A stretch of DNA of 64,000 bases from Bactrocera neohumeralis (lineage: Eukaryota; Arthropoda; Insecta; Diptera; Tephritidae), in assembly GCF_024586455.1 (NCBI RefSeq), contig NC_065920.1, forward strand, positions 68,604,821-68,668,820, given 5' to 3'. Of this stretch, positions 26,040-37,589 are shown piece after piece (within the stretch, counting starts at the first letter, position 1; each line of letters starts with the position of its first letter). The notes under the pieces are model-generated. The model worked only from the letters and a program-made list of their open reading frames with translations. It searched no databases and was not told where the DNA came from. Both the position numbers and the translations under genes were made by a program.

Positions 26040-27500
26040 GTTTCTTGCACCGTTATATCATTGTTATAGTACTATAGTATCGACTTATCGATATTTTTCC
26101 GATAAAAAATTATCGATACCTATAATATGTAAATTTTTGTTATTTACACCAATATCTATATTTTTTTATTTACGATATAATATATCATAGAATTATCGAT
26201 ATTTGTTCGACAAGATGTAATCGATATTGTTATATTCTCTTTGAAATATATTAAAAATTTCTTATGCAATTAAATGATGTTTCTGGCGACTGATCGATAT
26301 TATATCGATAATGATAATATAAATAACTTTAGGATATTTCTTTTAGCAGTAAATATTGTTATTTTTAGCTCAATTTTGTATTATTATGTTGTTTACGTTA
26401 ACACTGAAGTATCGACCAGCCGATATTTTTTCGATAACAAATTATCGATAATTGTTAGAATGTAGTTTTTGTTATTTATGATAACACTACAGCAGTGAAC
26501 TATCGATATTTTTCCGATAACAAATTATTGATAATTATAACATTGTTATTTTTGTTAATTTAGAATATAATATATATCGTATCGACTTTTCGTAACATAT
26601 CATGATTTGTGTTTGCGTTTATTTTTTTAATTGATCAATGTTTGTATTTATGAAATCTGTATGAAATTAATACGACAAATCATTTTATTCTACGATAATA
26701 GAAAAATGTTGGAAAATTGCAAAATTGGTTTTAAAATAATAACGTCAATGGTACCGCAGGGTTTTTATATTTTTTAAAAGATTATTTCAAACGTAGTAAC
26801 TTTTATGCATTTATTGAAAAATATGATGCAGTCATAATTATTCGATTATGAGCGGTAACAAAGCTTTTTATAATGTTTTCGATTAAATTTTTAAAAATTA
26901 AATATGCCCAAATAAATCGAAACTTATCGAAAAATGTATCGATATGTTATCGATAACCAACCACTCACGAAATATATACAATAAATACAAATTTTATTTC
27001 ATGAACAGAAAAATGGAAATTTATCGGAAAAATTGTATCGATATATTATCGATAACTCTAAATATATTTAATATTTTTAAAAATCCCTAAAATAGTAACT
27101 ATTAGCTAAAACGTCAATTAAGATGTGGTTTATTAAATTTTAAATTAATTTAAAGCTAATTCTAATATTATAGTTCACAGTGTAGTTCTATGTAATTAAG
27201 AGTCAGTATTATGAGAGATTAACTTAATTAACTCAATTCACATTATCTAGTAATAAATCAGAATATACAAATATAAAAAAAACTATTTTTAAATCCTGAA
27301 CTTTAAGTTTCGTAACGAAAATGAAAGAAACAAACTTCAAAATCGATAACTTTTTATTTAAGGTTAAATTTTATCGATATGTGGGACTTACAATAGTTAT
27401 TTTATATATTAGTTTTTGAAAAATTTATAGCGGTCATTTCAATGATTCAGTAAATTTTATACATATTTTTCACTTTGCTATCGATAACACTGCCAAAATA
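26040..27500. promoter_or_regulatory. dense cluster of TATCGATA / CGATA motifs
   Basis: About a dozen complete palindromic TATCGATA octamers and over ten extra CGATA/TATCG half-sites occur in about 1.45 kb, often paired as 'tatcgatatttttccgataa'. In Drosophila TATCGATA is the DREF site and clustered CGATA is bound by BEAF-32, both tied to promoters and chromatin boundaries. The pairing recurs at about 26085, 26410 and 26500, so part of the cluster arose by local duplication. Function is inferred. Confidence 0.6.
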
Positions 27501-29391
27501 GTCGATACACATCTCAAATGACTTACAAGCCTTAAATCTTTGTAAGTCAATTAAATTAATATTATAATGATTGTAGGTCAACAGAATATTTTCAACCGCA
27601 GACCAATTTCATATGACCCATATTGAATTGGTTAGCATTTTGTCCTATAAGAACTAGTTCACTTTAGGCGAAATAATACCAACTGTTCGCAAGCGCTTAG
27701 TAAATTCTTATATTTTCTAGCATACTATGTGCATCAACATAGTTTTGTAAACACACTAACATACCTGTATGTCATTTTACATATTTACGGACACACAGCT
27801 TAATTCCACCTGAAATGCAAAAGTTTTACATTTCATAAATGCAAGCACTGCTGTTGCCCGTTGTAGTGGAAATTTCTAAGCAATTAATTTTGCAACATAC
27901 AAATTAAATGGCAACAACAACTGTAAAACAATAATCTGTATAGTGTTGACACAAACTAGAAAAAAAGTATTATATAGTTGATAATCGCCGGAGAAATGAA
28001 TTGAAAGTGCAGGTTGGTGTTCGTTTAGGATTTTAGTAGGGATGAAGAGAAAGCAACTCAAGTGAATTGAGATTGTAAGCGTTGTCAGAGAGATGAAAAT
28101 TTATTTATTACTTTTGCAATTTTCGTTCAATTTATTTTGAATGTCCACTAGCTTTTTGAATAAATTTTTGATTACAGAAAAATACTCAAATGAAATAAAT
28201 TGTAGTTATGAGAAAACATAAATAAATAATCCGCTTTAAAATAAATATTACAAAAAGTAAAAAATAAATGAAAAATATGATATTAAGCCATTTTTGTAAA
28301 TTTTGTCCTATAAAATAAAATCACTGTCTTCGACGACCAGCAACCACACAAATCCATTAAACACCATTATACCCTCAAATATTTCCTAACTTTTCACTTA
28401 ACTTTCTACTTACTACGTCCAAGAGCCACTTTATTGGCTCTCATTTCTTTTCTCAAATTCTGCTCACCTTGCGTTCATAAAATATGCAATTAAATTAAGT
28501 ACACATACTTTTAGGCGCTTTGTATATTAATATTTAATGCGTCAATGCACTGAGTTGGAAATTTATTATGAAGCTGCGGGCGCAAAGAACTTCAATAATA
28601 TTTAAATATTTACCAGCTGCGCCATCTAAGCGTGAACTTAAGAGTGCCGATATATGAAGAGAATATTCTCCAGGAAACTCACCTCTATGTACACATACAC
28701 TGCCACACATTCTTTCCATAAAAGTAATTTAACATAATTTGTAGGCGATTTAATCTCGTTTTCACTTTGGCTGGCTTGCAGACACTAGACTAATTGAATT
28801 GCAATTTTTTTTACTTAGTTTCTTTTCTGCATGTCTGCTTTTAGGGGCGTTAAGAAATGTGAAACTTAGCATTAAAATTCACTTTTTTTGCTAAGATATA
28901 GTTTGAGGTGGTACATTCAAGCTGCTACTTATGTTGGAGTGGACTGATTGGAAGTGTGACAGGATTTTGTACTGCTTTCCTCTAGAGTTTTTCCAACCGA
29001 AAGTATTTGAATTTATGATAATACTTGTAGATATATAGGAGCTAGAACAAAGATTCACTTTTTGGATCCGCTTAAATCATTTTTATTGTAAACTATATAC
29101 ATGGACAAGAAATCTTTCGAATAAATCATTAAAACATCTCACATGTTGATCGACAGAAACGATATAAAATCAACCAGATGGTAGAAAATATTTTTATTAA
29201 GTATATGGGAGCTAGGGAAGGACTGAGCTATGTTTAGCAGCAGATCACATTGTTATTAGGAAAACATGCGCACTCATTTTCATTAAAATATTTTTTACAT
29301 TAAATCAAAATGTTTGATAAACAACCAGTGACAGTTTGGAAGCTCCTCATATCCGCCATGGAAAGTATACGCCGATTTTGACTAATTTTAT

Positions 29392-31010
29392 AGGTTAGTT
29401 TAAAAAGTCTTTTCGTATTTTATTTCTAATCAAACTTCAACTTATTTCTTTTTATATTTAAAATGAACTTCAATGAATCAAATACAAGGTGCGTTCCAAA
29501 GTAAACAGGACTTAAAAAAAACAGAACAAATGGTTTTTTCGGCAAAATCAATTTAAATAAAATAGTCTCCTTCTGCTTTAAAATTTTAATTCATCATCAA
29601 ACGATTTATTTTGTGGCCGGTATGGCCCCCAGTATGTCGGTGCAAGCCTTTTGAATGGCTTCTGCGTCTGCATAACGCTTTCCTTTTATGGGCAAATGCA
29701 TTTTTCCGAAAAGGAAGAAGTCGCTCGGTACCAAATCAGGAGAATACGGGGAAAGCTTAATGGTTAAAATGTGAGTTTTGGTCAAATAATCGGTCACAAA
29801 CGTCCTTCGAATGTTGGGGAACAAGAAGGGTTTGGTCCTCAGTCAATTTGTGCGGAATAAACAGTGCACACACCTTTCGTATGCCCAAATATTCGGTCAA
29901 ATACGATAAATCGATGTTTTGGAGATGTTCAATTCTATTTCCATGATTTTCAATGATGATTTCGGCTGTGTTTTGATGAATTCACGCACAGGTTCGATGG
30001 AATTTCTGGTGATCACGGATTTTGATTGGCCCACATGTTGATCGTCATTTAGGTATGTTCTCCCGACCACTTTGAAAACGTTGATGCACTCTGCTAAACA
30101 GGAATCATCGAAATAAACTTGATTCATTAAACGTTTCAGTAAAAGTTTTACCAATTTCAAAACAAAATTTAATGTTGGCTCCTTATTCGAAGCTCATTTT
30201 CGCACCGATAACACCAACATACTAAAACTTAAAACGCAATAACTTCACTTCCAATAAATAAACTGTCATGAAATTCTTACTGGACAATCCATTAAGATAG
30301 CAAATTCTAACGCATCAGTCGACATATATATGGCGCCACCAGATTCAAAAAGTCCTGTTTACTTTGGAACGCACCTTGTATATATCATTTTGGTCCACCA
30401 CTTCGTGCCATTTTTCCACTAGAGACATTATTCCATCAGTGTAAAACTTTTCTGGTTTCTCGGCGAAAAACTGCGACTAGTAATTTTCACAGGCTTCTCT
30501 TGTAGCCAACTTTACTCTGTTAAGAGAGTTCTGCATTGACTAAAACCTATAATACAATGTCGGGGCTATAGGTGAATGCATCAAAACTTCCCAGCCAAAC
30601 TTTCCCAGTTTTTCCATTATTGCCGTATTTGATCCATATTTTCGTCTCCTGTTACCGTTCCCTTCAGAAATGGTTCGGTTTCATTTCGTTTCAGCACAGA
30701 AACACGGATGTTGATTCGGTCCAGTAAATTTTTCACAAACAATTCATGTCATACTCTAACATCGAGCTTCTTTTTGTAGACAGCCTTTTTTAAATGTTCC
30801 GAAATGTTAAGCCGTTTGATGATGAATGTTAAGTTCCTTAGCGATGCCATGGCTATTTATGTGACGATCCTGGGCAATTTTTTACATAATTTCTTTCAAA
30901 GCCATTTTTATTGAGTGCATCTATCAAAGACATTGTATAACTAGAAGTGAATCTTTTTTGAGCGCCGTTGGATACGCGACTTAAAAAGTACTAAATTGTC
31001 TTTTTAGGTT
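29392..31010 (-). mobile_element. outer mariner (mellifera/capitata-like), interrupted
   Basis: The minus-strand C-terminal part (about 30385-30600) reads FAEKPEKFYTDGIMSLVEKW. A second block (about 30640-30750) reads HELFVKNLLDRINIRVS and KRNETEPFLKGTVTGDEN, including the first catalytic TGDE. 'ataggttagtttaaaaagtc' at 29391 begins the low-coordinate end. The inner element at 29483-30380 sits inside it. Frameshifts and missing sequence make it inactive. The high-coordinate end is not certain. Confidence 0.75.
29483..30380 (-). mobile_element. inner mariner with perfect 31-bp TIRs, internally deleted
   Basis: Ends 'tacaaggtgcgttccaaagt' and its exact inverse at 30350-30380 are identical over 31 bases, including the TA target bases. 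The minus strand carries NSIEPVREFIKTQPKSSLKI (N-terminal half, from about 30160) and LSPYSPDLVPSDFFLFGKMH (C-terminal half, with the third catalytic Asp in PSDFF). The catalytic middle with TGDE is missing. Size is about 0.9 kb against about 1.28 kb for a full mariner, so this is a non-autonomous copy. Confidence 0.9.
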
Positions 31011-31263
31011 GATACATCAAATTGGTTTTTTACATGGATTTTCCAAGCAAAATATATTACAGAACCATGCATCATTGAAGTCGATCGGCAATACATAGAA
31101 GCATACAAATTCAAACAATCGTTAGAAAATTAAGGAATAAATCGAAATATACTATATTTAAGAAAATTACAGAACGATAGTGTGCTCTTAGGCGCACACA
31201 TTTGATCACCTGCTACCTTTTCATTATTTGCTAACACATTTGCTGATTGCTAATCTTATAACA

Positions 31264-31330
31264 CTATTGTTGTTGCTTTCATTATTACTGTTGTTGTTAT
31301 TATTTTTGCTGATGTTGTCGCTTTTTTGTT
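31264..31330. repeat. (TTG/ATT) trinucleotide-rich tract
   Basis: Imperfect 'attgttgttgctttcattat' and 'tgttgttgttatta' runs that give poly-Leu in translation. Low complexity, not coding. Confidence 0.75.
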
Positions 31331-32275
31331 GCCCCCAGCAGCAAGCAAGTAGGCGTTATAATAACATTCGCATAATGGTGGCCAAAATAATGGCCACAAA
31401 TGTTGCCAAAATGAAGCAAATAAATACAAGAGCAAATACGCATACACACACAGACACAGGCTTACAAAGCCGGTCCACAAAAATCGACAAAGTGCCACAC
31501 GAAGCGGCGGCATGCAAGAAATTGCCGTGAATTAGGAGAAAATGAGAAACCTTTAAAAAAGGTAAAATATGCCCAAAACCAGCACATACGCACGCACAAA
31601 TACGCACACACTTATACAAAGTGAATGCGTGTTTATGTATGTGTGAGAAAAGCTCGTGCGCGCATGAAAAATTACACATTTGCCACGCGCTGCAACCTCT
31701 TGTTGCACAGGCCAATGTGGCAAGTTAGAGAATAATAATGTGCACAGCCAAAACAACAAAAACTACAAAAAATGGGACTTCAATGTTGAGAAAATATTTG
31801 CAAATAAAATAAATGCTTAGCTGAGTGAAAGTTTAATGTGCGTGTACTTCAAATTGTTATTGGTTTTCCATTTGTAAAGCGGCGCTCGTCTATAGGGAGT
31901 TGTCTGCCGACCGAAAGGTTTTGACGTCAACTAGAGGGAGTTAGTACAAATTACTATCTATTTATGGTGTGCTGGCGATCTCTACATTAATTTCATTCAA
32001 GAAATTTGGTCTAGATTTTTGTCGTAGGTAACGACGTATACTATACATATATAGTTCAGTTTGGCTTTATCCGCAGCTGCCCGATCAAAATCAAAGTAAA
32101 TATCTTTTTTACTATAGACTTTAGTGCACCTGTGAAGGGTATAAAGCTTCGGTGCAGCAAGGTTTACATTTTTCCAGATTTTTTAAATCAGTACTCTCCA
32201 GTTTAACTAGATCGACTGAACGAAAGAAAAAATTACAAGTAAGAAAGGGCTAAGGTCGGGTTCAAACGAACATTT

Positions 32276-33447
32276 TATACTCTTGCAACTTGCAAGTATC
32301 AAAGCCAGGGAAATACTATAAGATGCAAAACCAACCACATCGAGTAAAGTCAATCGAATGTTCGAAAATGCTGATATTAGTTATGTAGAGGCTATGACAA
32401 GTTTTCGCTCAAATTTATCTATTTTAGCTTAAAATGTACACAGTTATGGCTAAAACACGCTCTCATATTTTCCTTGGGATAACTTACATATTATCTTTAT
32501 ATGCGGTACAAAGTCACCGCGAAAATTGAAAATCTTTGTATTAAGTATATGGGGGCTAAGGAAAGTATTGGTCCGATTCAACCCATTTTTGACATACAGA
32601 CTTCACATTATAATTGAAGGATTATACCTTAAATCCAGTTACATATATTACACATTGACTGACATTTTCGATCAAAAGTCAAGTATAGGTACTGTGGTCT
32701 AAATATTCGGTACTTAGGGGCTTGAACATTTTTGTGTGGATTTGGACATTTTTTGGTCATAAAGTGGAACACACTAAAGACATTATTCGTGCAAAGCTTT
32801 ATTCCGTTATAATAATTGCTTCTTGATTTGTGTATTGGAAACTGAACGAAACAAGAGGAACTTAAAATTGTGCTAAATGGCAAGTAGGCGTGGTTGTTGT
32901 CCGATTTCGTCCATTTTCAAAATGTGACATAAGAATGTAACAAAAACGCCAGGTACTAAATTTTGTCGAAATCGGTTTGTCTGGTCCTCAGATATGGGAT
33001 TTCACCAAAACGTGGGCGGTGCCACGCCCATCGTCCAATTTTCATGCCAGCTCTCTCATACCACTTCGGTAGTAAAATTTGATGTCTCTGGCGTATTTAG
33101 TTATTGATTTATTGCGCTTTTAGTAGTTTTTAACAGTACCGTTATATAGTGTGTAGCGGGATTTTACACCGATTTATTCCATTTACACATTTTCTGTAGC
33201 AGTTCTTATAGGATTTGTACTCAACAAATTTGGTTATTGCAGCTTAAGTGGTTTAGGAGATATGTAAGTACATTGAACTTGTTGAGGGCGAGGCCATGCC
33301 CGGATTTCAACTTTCTCGTCATCCTGATCATTTATATCTATATATACTCCAATATCTATCTCACTTAGTTTGAGTTTAGGTGATACGTACAACCGTTAGG
33401 TGAACAAAAATTATAATACTCTGTAGCAACTGATTGCAAGAGTATAA
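32276..33447. repeat. near-complete family B element with inverted ends
   Basis: Starts 'tatactcttgcaacttgcaa' and ends 'attgcaagagtata', so the termini are inverted over about 13 bases. It has no transposase. Shared blocks occur at 8390-8870 and 36436-36520, and isolated ends occur at 7452, 11655, 37380 and 48575. It behaves like an abundant non-autonomous element. Confidence 0.65.
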
Positions 33448-34280
33448 AAATGAGGATTGCACCGAGAGCTAAGGTCTGTTGTGAACTGGATAATCATATG
33501 TACATTTATTGTTTTTTTTTTTTAACTAGCTCACTGTGTACACTGTGGCTATACCAAAGTCAAACACATAACGCGAAAATCGAGAAAAAATCATTATGCC
33601 ACTTTCTGTTTTCAATCATATGACGTAAGGCTCACGGCTCTTTCATAGGACCAATTCGTGTAAAGTGCAGGCATCCTAAAGGATGACATCGACATGGGCC
33701 TAGCAACTGATCTCCATCTGGTATCGCAAAAAACCAAAATTGGTCTATGCGTGGCATATTGGCCAACCAGATGAACCTAACCTTGTAGGTCAAAGTAAAG
33801 TAATTAGTTAATATGATAATACAAAAAAAATCTGAACAATTATTCAGCCAATTTTTTAATGAGCCTAGTGAGAATCGCATATTTTTAGCGTTTTCCCAAT
33901 GAAATGTTAATCAGACTTCATGTGATGCAAAAATATATGCTCACCAAGAAAAAGTAATAACTCTCATGGTTTATGAAATGATATTGTGTAGCTCTGTGGA
34001 CATACAATAGTATCTGAACTTGTGAAACGGTTATCGATAAATGCTTTCTATTACATAAAATTAATATGATTTTGTGAAAGGGATAGCAGTAATGCTTTAT
34101 TTCAGATAATATATAATTTATATGCTTTATCTCTTTTTTGGTTCGACATAAGGATAATATTAAAAAATATATGGAAAATAAATAGTGATCAGAAATGACT
34201 ACATATTATATTTAATTATATCATTTACCATTAGAACCACTTTAAATACTCAAACGGTTTTGCATTTGTTTTCCTTACAG

Positions 34281-34376
34281 TTGGTCTCCAGCAACCCAAA
34301 TCAACGCAATTGGCGAGGCATTTTCATCGCTTTATTGGTTATAATAATTGTACTTGCGCTAATTGTTACCTCAGTG
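34281..34376 (+). CDS. DPP6/DPP10-like peptidase, exon 2 (aa 11-42, transmembrane)
   Basis: Encodes LVSSNPNQRNWRG followed by a hydrophobic run FIALLVIIIVLALIVTSV. This is the juxtamembrane and membrane-spanning exon of a type II protein. The SNP-QRNW-GI motif is a hallmark of the DPP6/DPP10 branch and is not found in DPP IV itself. In the vertebrate proteins this region contacts Kv4 channels, so channel binding is a reasonable but untested inference. Flanked by TTCCTTACAG and GTGAGT; phase 0 on both sides. Confidence 0.93.
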
Positions 34377-34734
34377 GTGAGTTAGACTAACATGCAATAA
34401 GTCATAGTGTATAACTGTAAAAAAATCGAAAATGTTGTAAATTCTTTGTAAAAACTTAGAAATGCATGTCTAAATAAATTTGAAGTCTTTTTATGTACGA
34501 GTGTCTGTGAAAGAGTTGAAATATATTAAGAAATGTGTGTTGTAATACCCACGAAGACTTGTAAAAAATTAAAACAAAATATTTTGCGCATTTTTCATTA
34601 ATCATGTTATGTTATAAATATCTTATTCTGCTAAATTGTTATTATAATTATTTTAATTTTGCAAATATGCTTTGTGTAAATAACTTTTTTCACTCTTTTC
34701 GCCGTATTATGAGCTTCTGATAACTTGACATTCA

Positions 34735-35470
34735 TATTAGGGTGTGTCGAATTGTTCAAAGACATGAATATTATAAAATATTGATGTTTGGTTGTTGTGT
34801 CAGTACAAAAAATCGCCAAAAAAATTTTGAATATTAGATAGAAAATTATTGAAAAAACGGAATTAAATTTCTATATTAAAAAAATATTAAAATTTATTAA
34901 ATTTTAAATAACATATTATGGAATACGAAATACATTTTTTTTAGGTTTACTGTTAAACCAGACTACCTTTTTACTTAAAGATAAAAAAATACAAAAAAAT
35001 TAAAAAAAAAAAATAATTCTGTAAATAAACCACCCTAAAGTGAAGTAATTTATTTATAAATTTAGTTATTCAATTTATACTAAAAGTTATTGTTTTGTAA
35101 TCGTCAAAAAAATTCCAAATATTAGATAACAAATTATTGAAATAACAAATTTAAATATATTTATTAAAAAAAATTAAAAAATTATTCAAGTTTAAATAAA
35201 ATAATATTGAACATAGAAATTTTTTTTTCATGTTTACTGTTAAACCAAACCAATTATTTTTACTTAAATATAAAAATCAAATTACAAACAAAAACCAAAA
35301 AAAAAAAAACAATTCTGTAAAATGAGCCACCCTAATATAAAGTAATTCGCACTTTTTAAAAAATATTATTTTGTAAGTCTAACAAACTCATTCATCTTTT
35401 TTAAGACTAAAACCAAAATTTTCAAAACTGAAAAATACAAAAATCTGTAAAATGATCCATCCTAATATGT
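34735..35470. repeat. direct repeat, about 300-bp units, very AT-rich
   Basis: A unit at about 34796-35060 recurs at about 35095-35345, with a partial third to 35470. Shared words include 'tattagata', 'tttactgttaaaccaaac' type text and 'aattctgtaaa' before 'ccaccctaa'. It fills much of intron 2 and has no coding capacity. Confidence 0.75.
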
Positions 35471-35910
35471 GCAATTTATGTGTATATCATCATCTGTATA
35501 TATGCGCTTACCTCGTACAAGCATGTCATTTTCTCAACATTCCAACTAGTCCAAAGACTCTTTACCAGCTTTTTATAATGTGTTGCATACTTTTCGGCTA
35601 CTAAACCTCATGTTCACCACTTCTCAGCCCATGTAGTAGTATGTGTATATGTTCACTGTGCCTCATGCATTCTTGTATCTATATGTGTATATAGTAGCAT
35701 ATGTTTTTTTCTTGCAATTGCTGTGTCATCCCGCAAATTTTTGTGTAAATTTTATGTCATATATTTTTCCCATTTTTCCGATTTTTTTTATTTTTATTGT
35801 GTCTCGTGGTGGTCGTGTGTCCCCCCCGGTTTTTTGTGCTTTTTTCTTTCTCTTTGTCTGGTTTTCTTTATAGAAAACAACATATAAAATTTCTGCATTT
35901 ATCAAAAAAG

Positions 35911-36025
35911 GTACTTCTCACACCACCCGATGAGGGGCCGCGCGTCAAGGGTCAGCGCATCAAACTGCAAGACATCGTGGATGGACTCTTTATGCCGCAG
36001 CGTGCCAACGGTACTTGGATAAATG
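35911..36025 (+). CDS. DPP6/DPP10-like peptidase, exon 3 (aa 43-81)
   Basis: Encodes VLLTPPDEGPRVKGQRIKLQ DIVDGLFMPQRANGTWING, from the outer end of the membrane helix into the start of the beta-propeller (the L.DI..G.F.....TWI pattern of the family). Donor GTGAGT in phase 1. The acceptor is unusual: AAAAAAG|G, with a stronger-looking tract and TAG 37 bases upstream (35873) that would shift the frame. Residue continuity with the family (TSV-VLLTP) favours the start given. Confidence 0.88.
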
Positions 36026-36435
36026 GTGAGTGTGTGTAAGAGCAGCAGTTCGTTACGAAATGATTGATTAATGCGCGTGAATTTAAGCTCATGAAATATT
36101 AAGCGCCAATCGAAGATGTGCGATATTTATGTTAGGAAATATCCTTACTTTTTACTTAGCTTAAATGATTGGAAATATATGCAGAAGTACGAAAATATAC
36201 CAAAAACCTTTTAAGTTCAACAAATATGAAAATACGGATTTACTCAAGCTCAGTTCAGTATGCGATACGATCGTTTTAATATTATTAAAGCTTTTAGTAC
36301 TATGTGGTATTTAGAGACGACCGTTTTTTATAAGAAACTTTGACGTTATTTTAAAAATTTCAAATGATTTTCTCTACTTTGAAGCACTAAAATTCTCATA
36401 TAACACATCTTCGAAATCCATCTGAGTGGAGGATG

Positions 36436-36760
36436 GAGGATAAGATTAGTATTGATGTGGAAAGTAGGTGTGGTTGTTGTCCGATTTTGCCATTTTCAAA
36501 CGTAACAAAAGAATTCTAAATCGATAGACTGGCCTGTGCCCTGTACCAGTAAAAAAATTCAAAGCGGGCAAGCTCGTCAGCCGCTTCATTCCCGGCAATA
36601 CCCCTATGATCTGGCACCCAGATATGGTGCATTCGCTTATAATCTCCTGCAACAGTAGCGATTTAATCTCATAAGCAGAGATCGCTTTTAGTGATGCTTG
36701 ACTATCCTTGCTTTAATTGCGTTAGAGAGATTTAGAGGTTTAAATCGGTAACTACGACGA
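36436..36760 (-). mobile_element. non-LTR retrotransposon RNase H fragment
   Basis: The minus strand reads HHIWVPDHRGIAGNEAADEL AR, the conserved end of a retroelement RNase H domain. Next to it at 36470 is a short family B piece ('gtggttgttgtccgattttg'). Only a fragment, in intron 3. Confidence 0.75.
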
Positions 36761-37071
36761 CAACTGTCCAATTTTCACAATGCGTCCGCTGTAACGCTTT
36801 CGTACCGTATCTAATATTATTTATTATAGCTTTTCAATTAACGTCAGTTTACGAAAGATTTTCAAAACAAAATTTAAGGTTATTTTTGTAATTTTAAAAT
36901 CTTGAGTATCATTGGATCTGATATAATCTTTGAGGATATTAGTCACATTAATATATCTACAAATATATACATTAATTTATACATCTGTTTCTAAAAATAT
37001 TTTTAATTCATAATAACGAATATTAATATTTTTATTGATCTCATCTTTTTCGTAATTCTTCATCATTACAG

Positions 37072-37166
37072 GCGAGGAATTTCTTTATCAAGATCACTGG
37101 GGCAGAATCGTGTTGTTAAATGCATCTAATCTAAATGAGCGAGTGCTCATGTCAAATGTGACATAT
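37072..37166 (+). CDS. DPP6/DPP10-like peptidase, exon 4 (aa 81-112)
   Basis: Encodes EEFLYQDHWGRIVLLNASNL NERVLMSNVTY, propeller blade 1. Entry is phase 1 (completing Gly81) and exit phase 0 at GTAAGT. Acceptor is CATCATTACAG. N-x-S/T sites (NASN, NVTY) suit an extracellular, glycosylated domain. Confidence 0.92.
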
Positions 37167-37589
37167 GTAAGTATGAAAGTGTGAAAAATGAAAACATTAT
37201 ACAAAATTAAATTACTTTATAATTAATATGATTAAAAGTAATATGCTGAATTTACTCCATATGATTGGTGATTGTATGTTAGCTACCTCAATGAAACCCA
37301 GTGAACATTTTGATAGTTTGTGGCATGTTAGTAGTATATAATAGTATATGTTTTCCTGAATGAATTTTTCGGACTTTTATTCTCGCAAGTTGTAAGACTA
37401 TAAAATGTTCGCTTACACCTCAGCTTATCCCTTCCTTCCTTAATTAATAGTTACGTTATTAATATTAACTGTTTTTATTTTAATTTTAAATAATTATTAA
37501 TTCTGCTTTTAAATTAAATACATATAAATTACCGTAGATATAGATAGATATATATAGTAAATAAGCTTTACACTGCGACCTGAGGTCTA

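Larger units (their letters stand above)
13185..34280 (+). other. intron 1 of the DPP-like gene (about 21.1 kb)
   Basis: Bounded by GTAAAT and a TTTTCCTTACAG acceptor. It holds most of the TE remnants in the window, a candidate alternative first exon near 25.76 kb and the CGATA motif cluster at 26-27.5 kb. Stretches not itemised separately (13185-14225, 15311-16320, 18991-20910, 27500-29390, 33450-34280) show AT-rich sequence with no gene that I can support. Confidence 0.8.

Noticed and set aside
31228..31759. Overlapping ORFs on both strands with Leu or Cys/Val runs
   Set aside because: Low-complexity trinucleotide and CA/TG tracts; no consistent protein.
33632..33880. 82-codon minus-strand ORF
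   Set aside because: The text 'ccagatggagatcagttgct' looked like a possible old element, but I could not tie it to any protein or repeat family with confidence.
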